Assembly (NCBI RefSeq): GCF_003112575.1
Contig: NZ_BEWC01000001.1
Location: 310,001 to 374,000, forward strand
Reading direction: 5' to 3'
DNA from: Streptomyces ardesiacus
Lineage (GTDB): Bacteria; Actinomycetota; Actinomycetes; Streptomycetales; Streptomycetaceae
Length of the DNA: 64,000 bases
Shown here: piece after piece, positions 36,608 to 45,035 of the stretch
Position numbering within the stretch: position 1 is the stretch's first letter
Layout of the letters: every line of letters starts with the position of its first letter
Notes under the pieces: model-generated
What the model saw: only the letters and a program-made list of their open reading frames with translations
What the model was told of the DNA's origin: nothing
Database searches by the model: none
Translations under genes and position numbers: made by a program

Positions 36608-36638
36608 CCGGGGCCCGGACCTGCGCGCCGGGCCCCGG
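36608..36638 (+). terminator. Terminator after the GH6 gene
   Basis: Perfect 11-bp inverted repeat CCGGGGCCCGG - 9 nt - CCGGGCCCCGG, 32 bases after the stop. A GTTTTTG run follows about 12 bases later, unusual at this GC content. Confidence 0.8.
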
Positions 36639-36735
36639 TGGTCCGCCCCCGTTTTTGCGGGACCGGCAACACCGGTTGCCCCCGGGCGGCGGGTCGTCGC
36701 ACCCTGACGGCACCGCGAACGGGAGGCTGACCGGC

Positions 36736-37593
36736 ATGACACACGACCACGGTGAGATCGACTGGGCCGAGATGGCCCCGCACCTGGAGGCGCAGGCGGA
36801 GCTGTACGCGCCGCTGTACCGGCAGGCCCTGGCATGGCTGGCCCGGGAGGTGACCGAACCCGGCCTGGTCGTGGACGTCGGCAGCGGCCCCGGCGTCGTC
36901 AGCAGCCTGTTCGCCGAGACCTTCCCCGGCGCCCGTGTCGTCGCCGCCGACGGCGCCGCCCCGCTGCTGGAGCGGGCCCGCGCCCGCGCCGAGCGGCTCG
37001 GGTTCGCCGACCGCTTCGGCACCCTCGCCGGCGACCTGCCCGGCGCGCTGGCCGACCTCGACTACCCCGCCGACCTGATGTGGGCCGCCCAGAGCGTGCA
37101 CCACCTGCCCGACCAGCGCGCGGCCCTCGCCGCCCTCGGCGGGCACCTGGCACCCGGCGGCACGCTGGCGGTCCTGGAGGGCGGACTGACCGCCCGCTTC
37201 CTGCCCCGCGACATCGGCATCGGACGTCCCGGGTTCCAGGCCAGGCTCCGCGCCGTGGAGGAGGACGCCTTCACCGCGATGCGCGCGGACCTGCCGGGCT
37301 CCGTCGCCGAGACCGAGGACTGGCCCGCGATGCTGTCCGCCGCCGGACTCGAGCACACCGGCACCCGCAGCTTCCTGCTCGACCTGCCCGCGCCCGTCAC
37401 CGCCGCGACCCGCGACTACGTCGCCACGTCCCTGTCCCGGCTGCGCGAGCGCCTCGGCGAGAGCCTCGACGGCGACGACCGCACCACCCTGGACCGGCTG
37501 CTCGACCCCGCCGACGAGGCGGGCGTGCACCGCCGCCCGGACGTGTTCGTGCTGGTGGCGCACACCGTGTACACGGCGGTGCGACCGGTCTGA
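36736..37593 (+). CDS. Class I SAM-dependent methyltransferase
   Basis: A 285-residue methyltransferase. Motif I is GLVVDVGSGPGVVSSLFAE, motif II is RVVAADGAAPLLERARARAE, and the post-I region is PADLMWAAQSVHHLPDQRAA, the layout of Methyltransf_12/UbiE-like enzymes. The C-terminal part (TAATRDYVATSLSRLRERLG) is helical and may form a substrate lid. The ATG follows GGGAGG by nine bases. It lies alone between the cellulase terminator and the SDR gene. The substrate is unknown, and no neighbouring pathway points to one. Confidence 0.93.
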   Translation: MTHDHGEIDWAEMAPHLEAQAELYAPLYRQALAWLAREVTEPGLVVDVGSGPGVVSSLFAETFPGARVVAADGAAPLLERARARAERLGFADRFGTLAGDLPGALADLDYPADLMWAAQSVHHLPDQRAALAALGGHLAPGGTLAVLEGGLTARFLPRDIGIGRPGFQARLRAVEEDAFTAMRADLPGSVAETEDWPAMLSAAGLEHTGTRSFLLDLPAPVTAATRDYVATSLSRLRERLGESLDGDDRTTLDRLLDPADEAGVHRRPDVFVLVAHTVYTAVRPV

Positions 37594-37602
37594 GGGCGGC
37601 GC

Positions 37603-37633
37603 TTGACTTCGAGAGCGCTCCACGTGATGGACT
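37603..37633 (+). promoter_or_regulatory. Promoter with MerR-type 19-bp spacer before the SDR gene
   Basis: -35 candidate TTGACT (37603-37608), a 19-bp spacer and -10 candidate TGGACT (37628-37633). The spacer contains GAGCGCTC (37613-37620), a perfect palindrome at the position where MerR-family activators bind over-long spacers. SDR and aldo/keto reductase genes in actinobacteria are often under MerR regulators. No MerR gene is in the window. Confidence 0.5.
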
Positions 37634-37673
37634 GCCGCCGTCCGTGAGAGACACGTACAGACAGGGGGGAATC

Positions 37674-38375
37674 ATGAGCGACACAGCGGTCACGCTCATC
37701 ACCGGCGGCGGCAGCGGCATCGGGGCGGCCGTCGCCCGGCGGCTGCTGGAATCGGGGCAGCGGGTGGCCGTCACGGGACGCGGGCAGGAGCGACTGCGGG
37801 CGTTCGGCGCGGAACTCGGTGACCCGGAGGGCCTCCTGACGATCCGCGGCAACGCCGCCGACCACGGAGACGTGGCCGCCGCGGTCGAGGCCACGCTGAA
37901 GCGGTTCGGCCGGCTCGACACGGTCGTCGCCAACGCCGGCTTCGCCACCCACGACTCGGTCGCCGAGGGCGACCCGGCGGGCTGGACCGAGATGGTGCTG
38001 ACCAACGTGCTGGGCCCGGCCCTGCTGATCAGGGCGTCCATCGACGCGCTCCGGGAGAGCCGGGGGCGGATCGTGCTGGTGGGCAGCGTCGCGGGCTTCG
38101 TGAACACGCCGGGCAACATCTACGGCGCCACCAAGTGGGCGGTGACCGGTCTCGCCGAGAACACCCGGCGGGAGGTGACGCAGTGGGGCGTGGGCGTCAC
38201 CCTGATCGCGCCCGGCCGGGTGGAGACCCCGTTCTGGGACGGCAACGGCGCTCTGCCGCCCGGGGACCTGCTCACCGCCGACCAGATCGCCGACTCGGTC
38301 GTCTGGGCCATGGGACAGCCCGCCGGGGTCGACGTCAACACCGTGGTGGTACGGCCGCTGGGGCAGCCCAACTGA
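37674..38375 (+). CDS. Short-chain dehydrogenase/reductase
   Basis: A 233-residue classical SDR. The NAD(P) loop is TLITGGGSGIGAAVARRLLE, followed by VVANAGFAT (NAG motif). A serine in LVGSVAG and the YGATK active-site motif (YxxxK, in NIYGATKWAVTGLAENTRRE) are present, and PGRVETPF follows, as expected for the family. The arginine after strand 2 (VTGRGQERL) suggests NADPH preference. It is probably a detoxifying or general carbonyl reductase. ATG with a G-rich ribosome-binding stretch. It is monocistronic, ending in a strong hairpin shared with the aldo/keto reductase gene. Confidence 0.95.
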   Translation: MSDTAVTLITGGGSGIGAAVARRLLESGQRVAVTGRGQERLRAFGAELGDPEGLLTIRGNAADHGDVAAAVEATLKRFGRLDTVVANAGFATHDSVAEGDPAGWTEMVLTNVLGPALLIRASIDALRESRGRIVLVGSVAGFVNTPGNIYGATKWAVTGLAENTRREVTQWGVGVTLIAPGRVETPFWDGNGALPPGDLLTADQIADSVVWAMGQPAGVDVNTVVVRPLGQPN

Positions 38376-38381
38376 CACCGT

Positions 38382-38421
38382 GCGTAGGGGCCCGGCCGTC
38401 CGTACGGCCGGGCCCCTACGC
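38382..38421. terminator. Strong bidirectional terminator, 18-bp stem
   Basis: Perfect inverted repeat GCGTAGGGGCCCGGCCGT / ACGGCCGGGCCCCTACGC with a 4-nt CCGT loop, seven bases after the SDR stop and 12 before the convergent aldo/keto reductase stop. Confidence 0.9.
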
Positions 38422-38432
38422 GGGTGGCATGC

Positions 38433-39266
38433 TCAGGCGTTGAACTCCGCCGGGTCGGGACCGAGCCGCCGGTCCTCGTTCAGCGCGCTGATCGCCGCGA
38501 GGTCCTCGGTGTCCAGGGAGAAGCCGAACACGTCGATGTTCTCCTTGATCCGGGACGGCGTCACGGACTTGGGGATCACCACGTTGCCGAGCTGGAGGTG
38601 CCAGCGCAGCACGACCTGGGCCGGGGTGCGCCCGTGCTTCTGGGCGATCGCGACGATCGCGGGGATGTCCAGGATGCCCTTGCCGGAACCGAGCGGGGAC
38701 CAGGCCTCGGTGGCGATGCCCTTCTCCGCGTGCACCTCGCGGGCGGCGTGCTGCTGGAGGTGGGGGTGCAGCTCGATCTGGTTGACGGCCGGGATCACCG
38801 ACGTCTCGGCGGTCAGCCGCTCCAGGTGCTCCGGCAGGAAGTTGGACACGCCGATGGCCCGGACCCGGCCGTCGGCGAGCAGCTTCTCGAACGCCTTGTA
38901 GGTGTCGACGTAGGTGTCCTTGGCCGGCGTGGGCCAGTGGATCAGGTAGAGGTCCAGGTACTCCAGGCCCAGCTTCGCCAGCGAGGTGTCGAAGGCACGG
39001 AGCGTGGAGTCGTACCCCTGGTCGCTGTTCCAGAGCTTGGTGGTGACGAAGAGGTCCTCGCGGGCCACGCCGGAGGCGGCGATCGCCCTGCCGGTGCCCT
39101 CTTCATTGCCGTAGATCGCCGCTGTGTCGATGCTGCGGTACCCGGCCTCCAGCGCCTGGGCGACGGCGGTCTCCGCCTCGTCGTCCGGCACCTGCCAGAC
39201 GCCGAAGCCAAGCTGCGGCATCTCGACGCCGTTGTTCAGGATGATCGGGGGGACCTTGCTGCTCAC
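38433..39266 (-). CDS. Aldo/keto reductase (2,5-diketo-D-gluconate reductase-like)
   Basis: A 277-residue NADPH-dependent aldehyde/ketone reductase with a TIM barrel. The catalytic tetrad positions are visible: Asp and Tyr in [20 protein letters not shown], Lys in [13 protein letters not shown], and His in [14 protein letters not shown]. Cofactor binding lies in [20 protein letters not shown]. It belongs to the AKR5-like bacterial group, active on small aldehydes and keto sugars. GTG start with AAGGATC upstream. Two tandem near-identical 23-bp elements lie in its upstream region and may be its operators. Confidence 0.96.
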   Translation of the reverse strand: MSSKVPPIILNNGVEMPQLGFGVWQVPDDEAETAVAQALEAGYRSIDTAAIYGNEEGTGRAIAASGVAREDLFVTTKLWNSDQGYDSTLRAFDTSLAKLGLEYLDLYLIHWPTPAKDTYVDTYKAFEKLLADGRVRAIGVSNFLPEHLERLTAETSVIPAVNQIELHPHLQQHAAREVHAEKGIATEAWSPLGSGKGILDIPAIVAIAQKHGRTPAQVVLRWHLQLGNVVIPKSVTPSRIKENIDVFGFSLDTEDLAAISALNEDRRLGPDPAEFNA

Positions 39267-39327
39267 GAGCTCTTGATCCTTCGGTTGTGGTCAGGTGCTA
39301 CTCCCATCGTCAACGATCACGAGCCCC

Positions 39328-39372
39328 CGCGCATTCCTGACCGTGGAACTCGCGCATTCCCGACCGTGGGAA
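39328..39372. repeat. Two tandem 22-23-bp elements upstream of the aldo/keto reductase gene
   Basis: CGCGCATTCCTGACCGTGGAACT (39328-39350) is followed directly by a second copy beginning CGCGCATTCCCGACCGTGGGAA (39351-39372). Each has an internal dyad of the form TTCC-n6-GGAA, perfect in the second copy (TTCCC-n6-GGGAA as arms). The array lies between the ligase stop and the reductase start. It is a candidate pair of operators spaced two helical turns apart. Confidence 0.75.
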
Positions 39373-41199
39373 TCACGCTCGGTAAAGTGCCTCGACCTCG
39401 GTGCCGTAGGCGTTCTCGATGGCCTTGCGCTTGAGCTTCAGCGAGGGCGTCAGCAGCCCGTGCTCCTCGGTGAACGGCTGGGCGAGGATGCGGAAGGTGC
39501 GGATCGACTCGGCCTGGGAGACCAGCGTGTTGGCCGCGACGACCGCGCGCCGCACCTCCGTCTCCAGGTCGGCGTCGTGCACCAGCTCGGCCGGGGACAT
39601 CCGCGGTTTGTTGCGCATCGTCAGCCAGTGCTCGACCGCCTCGTGGTCGAGGGTGATCAGGGCGGCGACGTAGGGGCGGTCGTTGCCGACCACGATGCAC
39701 TGGTTGACCAGCGGATGATCGCGCACCCGCTCCTCCAGCAGCCCCGGGGAGACGCTCTTGCCGCCGGAGGTCACCAGGATCTCCTTCTTGCGGCCGGTGA
39801 TGGTGAGGTAGCCGTCCTCGTCCAGGGAGCCCAGGTCGCCGGTGGCCAGCCAGCCGTCGTGCAGGGTCTCGTCGGTGGCCTTCGGGTTGTTCAGGTAGCC
39901 CTCGAAGACGTTGTCGCCGTTCAGCCAGATCTCGCCGTCGTCCGCGATGTGCACGGTGACGCCCGGCACGGGCTGCCCCACGGTGCCGTAGCGGGTGCGC
40001 TCGGGCGGGTTGGCGGTGGCGGCCGCCGTGGACTCGGTCAGGCCGTAGCCCTCGTAGATCTGCACACCCGCGCCCGCGAAGAACAGCCCGAGGCGCCGGT
40101 CCATCGCCGAGCCGCCCGACATGGCGTTGCGGATGCGCCCGCCCATCGCCGCCCGCACCTTGGAGTAGACGAGCTTGTCGAAGAGCTGGTGCTGCATCCG
40201 CAGCCCCGCCGAGGGGCCCGGGCCGGTTCCCCAGGCCCTCGCCTCCACCGCCTCGGCGTACTTCACGGCCACGTCGACGGCCTTCTCGAAGGGACCCGCC
40301 TTCCCCTCCTTCTCGGCCTTGCGCCGCGCCGCGTTGAACACCTTCTCGAAGATGTAGGGCACGGCCAGGATGAAGGTCGGCCGGAAGGCCGCCAGGTCGG
40401 GCAGCAGGGCCGCGGCGTTGAGCTGCGGCTGGTGGCCGAAGCGGACCCGGCCGCGGATCGCGGCGACCTCCACCATCCGCCCGAAGACGTGCGCGAGCGG
40501 CAGGAACAGCAGCGTCGCCACCTCCTCGCCCCGCCTGGAGTGGAACACCGGCTCCCAGCGCTCGATGACGGTGTCCGCCTCCCACATGAAGTTGCCGTGG
40601 GTCAGGACGCAGCCCTTGGGCCGGCCGGTGGTGCCCGAGGTGTAGATGACGGTGGCGACCGACTCCGGCGTCACCGCCTTGCGGTGCCGGTGGACCACCT
40701 CGTCGTTGAGGTGCGCGCCCGCGTCGTACAGCTCCTGGACGGCACCGGCGTCGAGCTGCCACAGCCCGCGCAGGTGCGGCAGCCGGTCGATGACCGTGGC
40801 GATCGTCATCGCGTGGTCCTCGTGCTCCACGACCGCCGCCGTGACCTCGGCGTCGTACAGCATCCACATGCACTGCTCGGCCGACGAGGTCGGGTAGACG
40901 GGCACCACCTGGGCACCGATCGTCCACAGGGCGAAGTCGAAGAGGGTCCACTCGTACCGCGTGCGGGACATGATGGCGACCCGGTCGCCGAAGCGGACGC
41001 CCTGCGCGAGCAGCCCCTTGGCGAGGGCCAGCACCTCGTCGCGGAAGGCGCCCGCGGTGACGTCCCGCCACTGCCCGGCGTCGTCCTTGCGGCCGAGGGC
41101 GATGTGCCGGGGATCCTCCTCGGCGTGCTGGAAGACGACGTCGGCCAGACCGCCCACCGGTGGTGCCAACGTCGACGGAGGACTGGTGAACTCGCGCAA
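39373..41199 (-). CDS. Long-chain fatty acid-CoA ligase (FadD-type AMP-forming)
   Basis: A 608-residue ANL-superfamily enzyme that activates fatty acids to acyl-CoA via acyl-adenylate. Motifs: P-loop TVIYTSGTTGRPKGCVLTHG, YEGYGLTESTAA, DGWLATGDLGSLDEDGYLTI, GRKKEILVTSGGKSVSP and the C-terminal lysine in LTPSLKLKRKAIENAYG. It resembles the FadD15/FACL6 group of actinobacteria. TTG 41199 (start LREFTSPPS) was chosen because GGGGAG lies five bases upstream and relatives begin MREF; GTG 41205 would overlap the ribosome-binding site. No beta-oxidation genes flank it. It is a single gene on the minus strand, tail-to-head with the aldo/keto reductase gene. Confidence 0.95.
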   Translation of the reverse strand: MREFTSPPSTLAPPVGGLADVVFQHAEEDPRHIALGRKDDAGQWRDVTAGAFRDEVLALAKGLLAQGVRFGDRVAIMSRTRYEWTLFDFALWTIGAQVVPVYPTSSAEQCMWMLYDAEVTAAVVEHEDHAMTIATVIDRLPHLRGLWQLDAGAVQELYDAGAHLNDEVVHRHRKAVTPESVATVIYTSGTTGRPKGCVLTHGNFMWEADTVIERWEPVFHSRRGEEVATLLFLPLAHVFGRMVEVAAIRGRVRFGHQPQLNAAALLPDLAAFRPTFILAVPYIFEKVFNAARRKAEKEGKAGPFEKAVDVAVKYAEAVEARAWGTGPGPSAGLRMQHQLFDKLVYSKVRAAMGGRIRNAMSGGSAMDRRLGLFFAGAGVQIYEGYGLTESTAAATANPPERTRYGTVGQPVPGVTVHIADDGEIWLNGDNVFEGYLNNPKATDETLHDGWLATGDLGSLDEDGYLTITGRKKEILVTSGGKSVSPGLLEERVRDHPLVNQCIVVGNDRPYVAALITLDHEAVEHWLTMRNKPRMSPAELVHDADLETEVRRAVVAANTLVSQAESIRTFRILAQPFTEEHGLLTPSLKLKRKAIENAYGTEVEALYRA

Positions 41200-41409
41200 A
41201 CCCACTCCCCGCTTTCCGACGACGCCCCCGCACGGCGGTGAAAGCTACCCCACCCGACGCGGGGGCGGGAGGGGCGGCAAAGGGGAACAGGGCCCATGTC
41301 CGCGCTGGTCAGCGAGAGGAAATGCGCTCACATGGGGAAGGGTCGGACACTTTCCTGACGGTTGAGTAAGGTTCGGTGCCGTAATCTCCACCGAATCTGT
41401 ACGACCCGC

Positions 41410-42924
41410 CTACCGCCGGTACGAGGCGGCCGGAGCGGCCTCCTCGCCCTTCGGCACGGGCACCGCGGACGGTGTCGCACCGGTGCCCCGGCCGTCGCCC
41501 CCGGCCCGGACCAGGACGAGTACCAGGACCCCGGCGACCGCCGCGACCGCGCCCGCGGTCGCCGCCGCCGCGTTCAGCCCGGAGGCGAACGCGGCCCGCA
41601 GCGCGTGCTCCCCGAACACGCCCCGCAGGGCGCCCGCCGCGCCGCCCGCCAGACCGTGCGCCGCGTCGTGCGGCAGCGTGCCCTCCATCCGCGAGGTCAG
41701 CACCGTGCCGAACACGGCGATGCCGAGCGCGTACCCGAGCTGCCGGAAGGTGTTGACCGCGCCCCCGGCCATCCCGGCCCGCTCCGCCGGGACCGCCGAC
41801 AGCGCCGCACCCGCGATCCCGGGCGAGACCAGACCCGTCCCGACCCCCACCAGCAGCAGCCCCGGCACCAGGGCCGACGCGGTCGAGCCCGCGTCCAGGA
41901 ACGCCATGCAGAACTGCCCGGCCGCGATCAGCAGCAGCCCGCCCCCGATGGTCAGCCGCGCCGGCACCCCGTGCAGCAGCCGCCCGCCCGCCGCGGCCAC
42001 CACGAACGACGCCAGCGACAGCCACACGAACACCAGGCCGCCCCGCACCGGGCTCATCCCGAGCAGCGTCTGCAGCCACAGGGAGGTGTACGCCATCACC
42101 CCGAACGCCGCCGCGTTGAAGGCCAGCGCGCCCAGCATCACGCCCGAGAACGCGGGCCGCAGGAACAACCGCGGATCGAGCAGCGGATCCGCGACCCGGC
42201 ACTCCACCACGACGAACGCGCCCAGCGCCACCACCGCGAGCACGAAGGCGGCCGACGTGCCGCGCTCCGTCCAGCCGTGCGACCCGGCCCGCACCGCCCC
42301 GTACGTCAGCGCTGCGGCGAACGCCGCGAAGGCCGCCGTACCCGCCCGGTCCACGCGGCGACCGGCCGCCCCGCGCGACTCCGGCACCACGCGCAGCGTC
42401 AGCCAGATCGCCACCACGCTCACCGGCAGGTTCACCCAGAAGATCCACCGCCAGCCCGGCCCGTCGGTCAGCAGCCCGCCCAGCACCGGCCCCACGGCCG
42501 CCGCCGCACCGCTGACCGCGCCCCACACGCCGAGCGCCATCGACCTCTGGCGGCCCCGGTAGACCGAGCCGAGCAGCGGCAGGGTGGTCGCGAACATCGC
42601 CGCGGCGCCCACCCCCTGCAGTCCGCGCGCCGCGACCAGCATCCCCGGCCCCGTGGCCAGCCCGCACAGCAGCGACGCCACCGCGAACAGCACCACGCCC
42701 GCCACGTGCACCCGGCGCCGCCCCAGGGCGTCGGCCGCGGCCCCCAGCCCCAGCAGCAGCGCGGCCAGCGCCAGCGCGTAGCCGTCCATCACCCACTGCA
42801 GGTCGCTCAGCGACGCGTGCAGCCCCCTGGCCATGTCCGGAAGCGCGACGACCGCGATCGTCACGTCCAGCAGCAGCATGAACGTCCCCAGGCACACCGC
42901 CGTGAGCGGTCCCCATGTACGCAT
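41410..42924 (-). CDS. MFS multidrug exporter (DHA2, 14-TM type)
   Basis: A 504-residue transporter starting MRTWGPLTAVCLGTFMLLLD, with the DHA2 helix 1 motif LDVTIAVVALPDMARGL. Motif A is LLLGLGAAADALGRRRVHVA and motif C is GVWGAVSGAAAAVGPVLGGL in helix 5. Length and hydrophobic pattern give 14 helices, as in EmrB/QacA proton-driven drug exporters. The C-terminus is a Pro/Ala-rich cytoplasmic tail. ATG with GGGAGAAG upstream. It is divergent from an Lrp-type regulator across 115 bp, the likely controller. The substrate is unknown. Confidence 0.94.
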   Translation of the reverse strand: MRTWGPLTAVCLGTFMLLLDVTIAVVALPDMARGLHASLSDLQWVMDGYALALAALLLGLGAAADALGRRRVHVAGVVLFAVASLLCGLATGPGMLVAARGLQGVGAAAMFATTLPLLGSVYRGRQRSMALGVWGAVSGAAAAVGPVLGGLLTDGPGWRWIFWVNLPVSVVAIWLTLRVVPESRGAAGRRVDRAGTAAFAAFAAALTYGAVRAGSHGWTERGTSAAFVLAVVALGAFVVVECRVADPLLDPRLFLRPAFSGVMLGALAFNAAAFGVMAYTSLWLQTLLGMSPVRGGLVFVWLSLASFVVAAAGGRLLHGVPARLTIGGGLLLIAAGQFCMAFLDAGSTASALVPGLLLVGVGTGLVSPGIAGAALSAVPAERAGMAGGAVNTFRQLGYALGIAVFGTVLTSRMEGTLPHDAAHGLAGGAAGALRGVFGEHALRAAFASGLNAAAATAGAVAAVAGVLVLVLVRAGGDGRGTGATPSAVPVPKGEEAAPAASYRR

Positions 42925-43039
42925 GTTCCGTCTTCTCCCGTGTCCTGCGTCGTTGTGTCCCTCCGTACGATGGGGACCGCCCGGCCGATCGCACCGGTTC
43001 ACGGCGGTGCGGCGGCGGAATCCGAGGGAAGTGGCCGGC

Positions 43040-44023
43040 ATGCGGATGGAATCCGACACCTTCGACGAACTCGACCTGCGGCTGCTGGACGCCCTGGAGG
43101 TGAACGGCCGCGCCTCCTTCAGCCGCATCGGCGCGGTGCTCGGCGTCTCCGACCAGACCGTCGCCCGCCGCTACCGCAGGCTGTGCGCCGAGGGCGGGCT
43201 GCGCGTGGTCGCGGTCCGGGACGCCGGGGTCCTCGGCCAGGACCACTGGACGATGCGGCTGCGCTGCGTCCCCGACAGCGCCCTGGCCGTCGCGGACGCC
43301 CTCGCCAAACGGCCCGACACGAGCTGGGTCGGGCTGGCGGCCGGCGGCACCGAGATCATCTTCGGCACCCGGCCGCGCACCGCCGGCGACCGGGACGACC
43401 TGCTCCTGGGCAAACTGCCGCGCACTCCGCGGGTCCTGGAGATCCACGCCCACCAGATCCTGCACCGCTTCTACGGCGGACCCACCGGCTGGCTCCGCAA
43501 GTTCGGCGTGCTCACCGACGAACAGGTCGCGGCCCTGCGCCCCCGCACCGGCCCCGTGCCGCCCGGACCGGCCCGCATCGACCCCGAGGACGAGCCGCTG
43601 CTCGCCGTCCTGGAACGCGACGGGCGGGCCGGCCACCCCGAGCTGCAACGCGCGACCGGGCGCTCCGAGTCCGCGGTCAAACGCCGGCTGTCCGCGCTGC
43701 TCGGCTCCGGTGCCGTGTACATCGACGTGGAGTACCACTCGGAGATCCTCGGTTACCCGACCGCCGCCGTCCTGTGGCTCACCACCAGCCCGGCCGCCCT
43801 CCACCGGGTCGGCGAGGCCCTCGCCGCCCACGACGAGATCGCCCACGCCGCCGCCACCGCGGGCCCGTCCAACATCGTCGCCACCGCGGTCGCCCGCAAC
43901 ACCGCCGGCCTGTACGCCTACCTCAGCGGTCCGCTCGGCCGCCTGGAGGGCGTCCACCACGTGGAGGCGTCGCTGTTCCTGCGCCGGGTCAAGCAGCTCA
44001 CCTACCCGAGGCCCGTGCGCTGA
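43040..44023 (+). CDS. Lrp/AsnC-family regulator with two HTH domains
   Basis: A 327-residue protein made of two Lrp-like halves. The N-terminal HTH is FDELDLRLLDALEVNGRASF ... SRIGAVLGVSDQTVARRYRR, and a second HTH follows at about 185-225 (EDEPLLAVLERDGRAGHPEL, ATGRSESAVKRRL). A RAM/effector-like domain ends the protein (AAATAGPSNIVATAVARNT). Doubled AsnC proteins are common in Streptomyces and often sit divergent from an exporter, as here. The ATG at 43040 has GAGGGAA upstream; ATG 43046 is possible. The 3' end overlaps the convergent LysR gene by 22 bases. Confidence 0.93.
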   Translation: MRMESDTFDELDLRLLDALEVNGRASFSRIGAVLGVSDQTVARRYRRLCAEGGLRVVAVRDAGVLGQDHWTMRLRCVPDSALAVADALAKRPDTSWVGLAAGGTEIIFGTRPRTAGDRDDLLLGKLPRTPRVLEIHAHQILHRFYGGPTGWLRKFGVLTDEQVAALRPRTGPVPPGPARIDPEDEPLLAVLERDGRAGHPELQRATGRSESAVKRRLSALLGSGAVYIDVEYHSEILGYPTAAVLWLTTSPAALHRVGEALAAHDEIAHAAATAGPSNIVATAVARNTAGLYAYLSGPLGRLEGVHHVEASLFLRRVKQLTYPRPVR

Positions 44024-44883
44024 GGCCGGTGCAGCCGGTCCCCGCCCGCCAGGACCGCCGCCGCCAGCGCGTTGGCGGCGCCCTGCGCCGAAGGGCGGTG
44101 CCTGCCGTGCACCAGCACGAAGTCGACGCCGCCCAGCTCCGGCAGCCCGGCCCGCTCCGGCACCCGCACGAGACCGGGCGGAACGAGGCCGCGCGAGTGC
44201 GCCATCACGCCCAGGCCCGCACGGGCGGCCGCGATCAGGCCGTTGAGGCTGCCGCTGGTGCACGCGACGCGCCACGCGCGGCCCTCCCGCTGCAGGGCCT
44301 CCAGCGCGAGCGCGCGGGTGATGCCCGGCGGGGGATAGACGATGAGCGGCACCGGGCGGTCCGGTTCGAGACGCAGCCGCTCCGCGCCGATCCACACCAG
44401 CCGGTCGCTCCACACCGGCTCGCCCCGCGGGTCCTCGGGCCGCCGCTTGGCGAGCACCAGGTCCAGCTTCCCGGCCGCGAGCCGCTCGTGCAGCGTCCCC
44501 GACAGCTCCACCGTCAGTTCCAGGTCCACCTCGGGGTGGTCGTGCCGGAAGCCCTCCAGGATCTCCGGCAGCCGGGTCAGCACGAAGTCCTCGGACGCCC
44601 CGAACCGCAGCCGTCCGCGCAGCCGGGTGCCCGTGAAGAAGGCCGTCGCCTGCTCGTGCACCTCCAGGATCCGGCGCGCGAACCCGAGCATCGCCTCCCC
44701 GTCCTCCGTCAGCTCCACGGAGTGCGTGTCCCGGCTGAACAGCTGCCGTCCGGTGGCGTCCTCCAGCCGCCGCACGTGCTGGCTCACCGTCGACTGACGC
44801 AGGCCGAGCCGCCGGGCGGCCTGCGTGAAGCTCAGCGTCTGCGCCACCGACAGGAACGTGCGCAGATGGGAGGGGTCGTACAT
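44002..44883 (-). CDS. LysR-family transcriptional regulator
   Basis: A 293-residue LysR regulator. HTH: HLRTFLSVAQTLSFTQAARR with LRQSTVSQHVRRLEDATGRQ. The substrate-binding domain starts LRGRLRFGASEDFVLTRLPE and includes KLDLVLAKRRPEDPRGEPVW. It is divergent from the BASS-type transporter gene with 152 bp between; LysR proteins usually activate such a divergent partner. A perfect CGGTATACCG palindrome lies at 44928-44937 in that gap, possibly part of the operator or the -10 region. It overlaps the Lrp gene tail in convergent orientation. Confidence 0.96.
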   Translation of the reverse strand: MYDPSHLRTFLSVAQTLSFTQAARRLGLRQSTVSQHVRRLEDATGRQLFSRDTHSVELTEDGEAMLGFARRILEVHEQATAFFTGTRLRGRLRFGASEDFVLTRLPEILEGFRHDHPEVDLELTVELSGTLHERLAAGKLDLVLAKRRPEDPRGEPVWSDRLVWIGAERLRLEPDRPVPLIVYPPPGITRALALEALQREGRAWRVACTSGSLNGLIAAARAGLGVMAHSRGLVPPGLVRVPERAGLPELGGVDFVLVHGRHRPSAQGAANALAAAVLAGGDRLHRPQRTGLG

Positions 44884-45035
44884 GGCGCCAGACTAGCGGT
44901 GATCGGAGATCGTGATGACAGTCAGAGCGGTATACCGGATTCCCGATCGCCGGACGGGGGAGCACGATGGGGCGGGGACCCGTGACCCCACGGGAACCGA
45001 GCGAGAACGAGTGAGCAGCGAGCAAGTGGAGCACC

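Noticed and set aside
41200-41205. GTG 41205 as start of the acyl-CoA ligase
   Set aside because: It shares bases with the GGGGAG ribosome-binding stretch; TTG 41199 has proper spacing and gives the family-like N-terminus, though GTG cannot be fully excluded.
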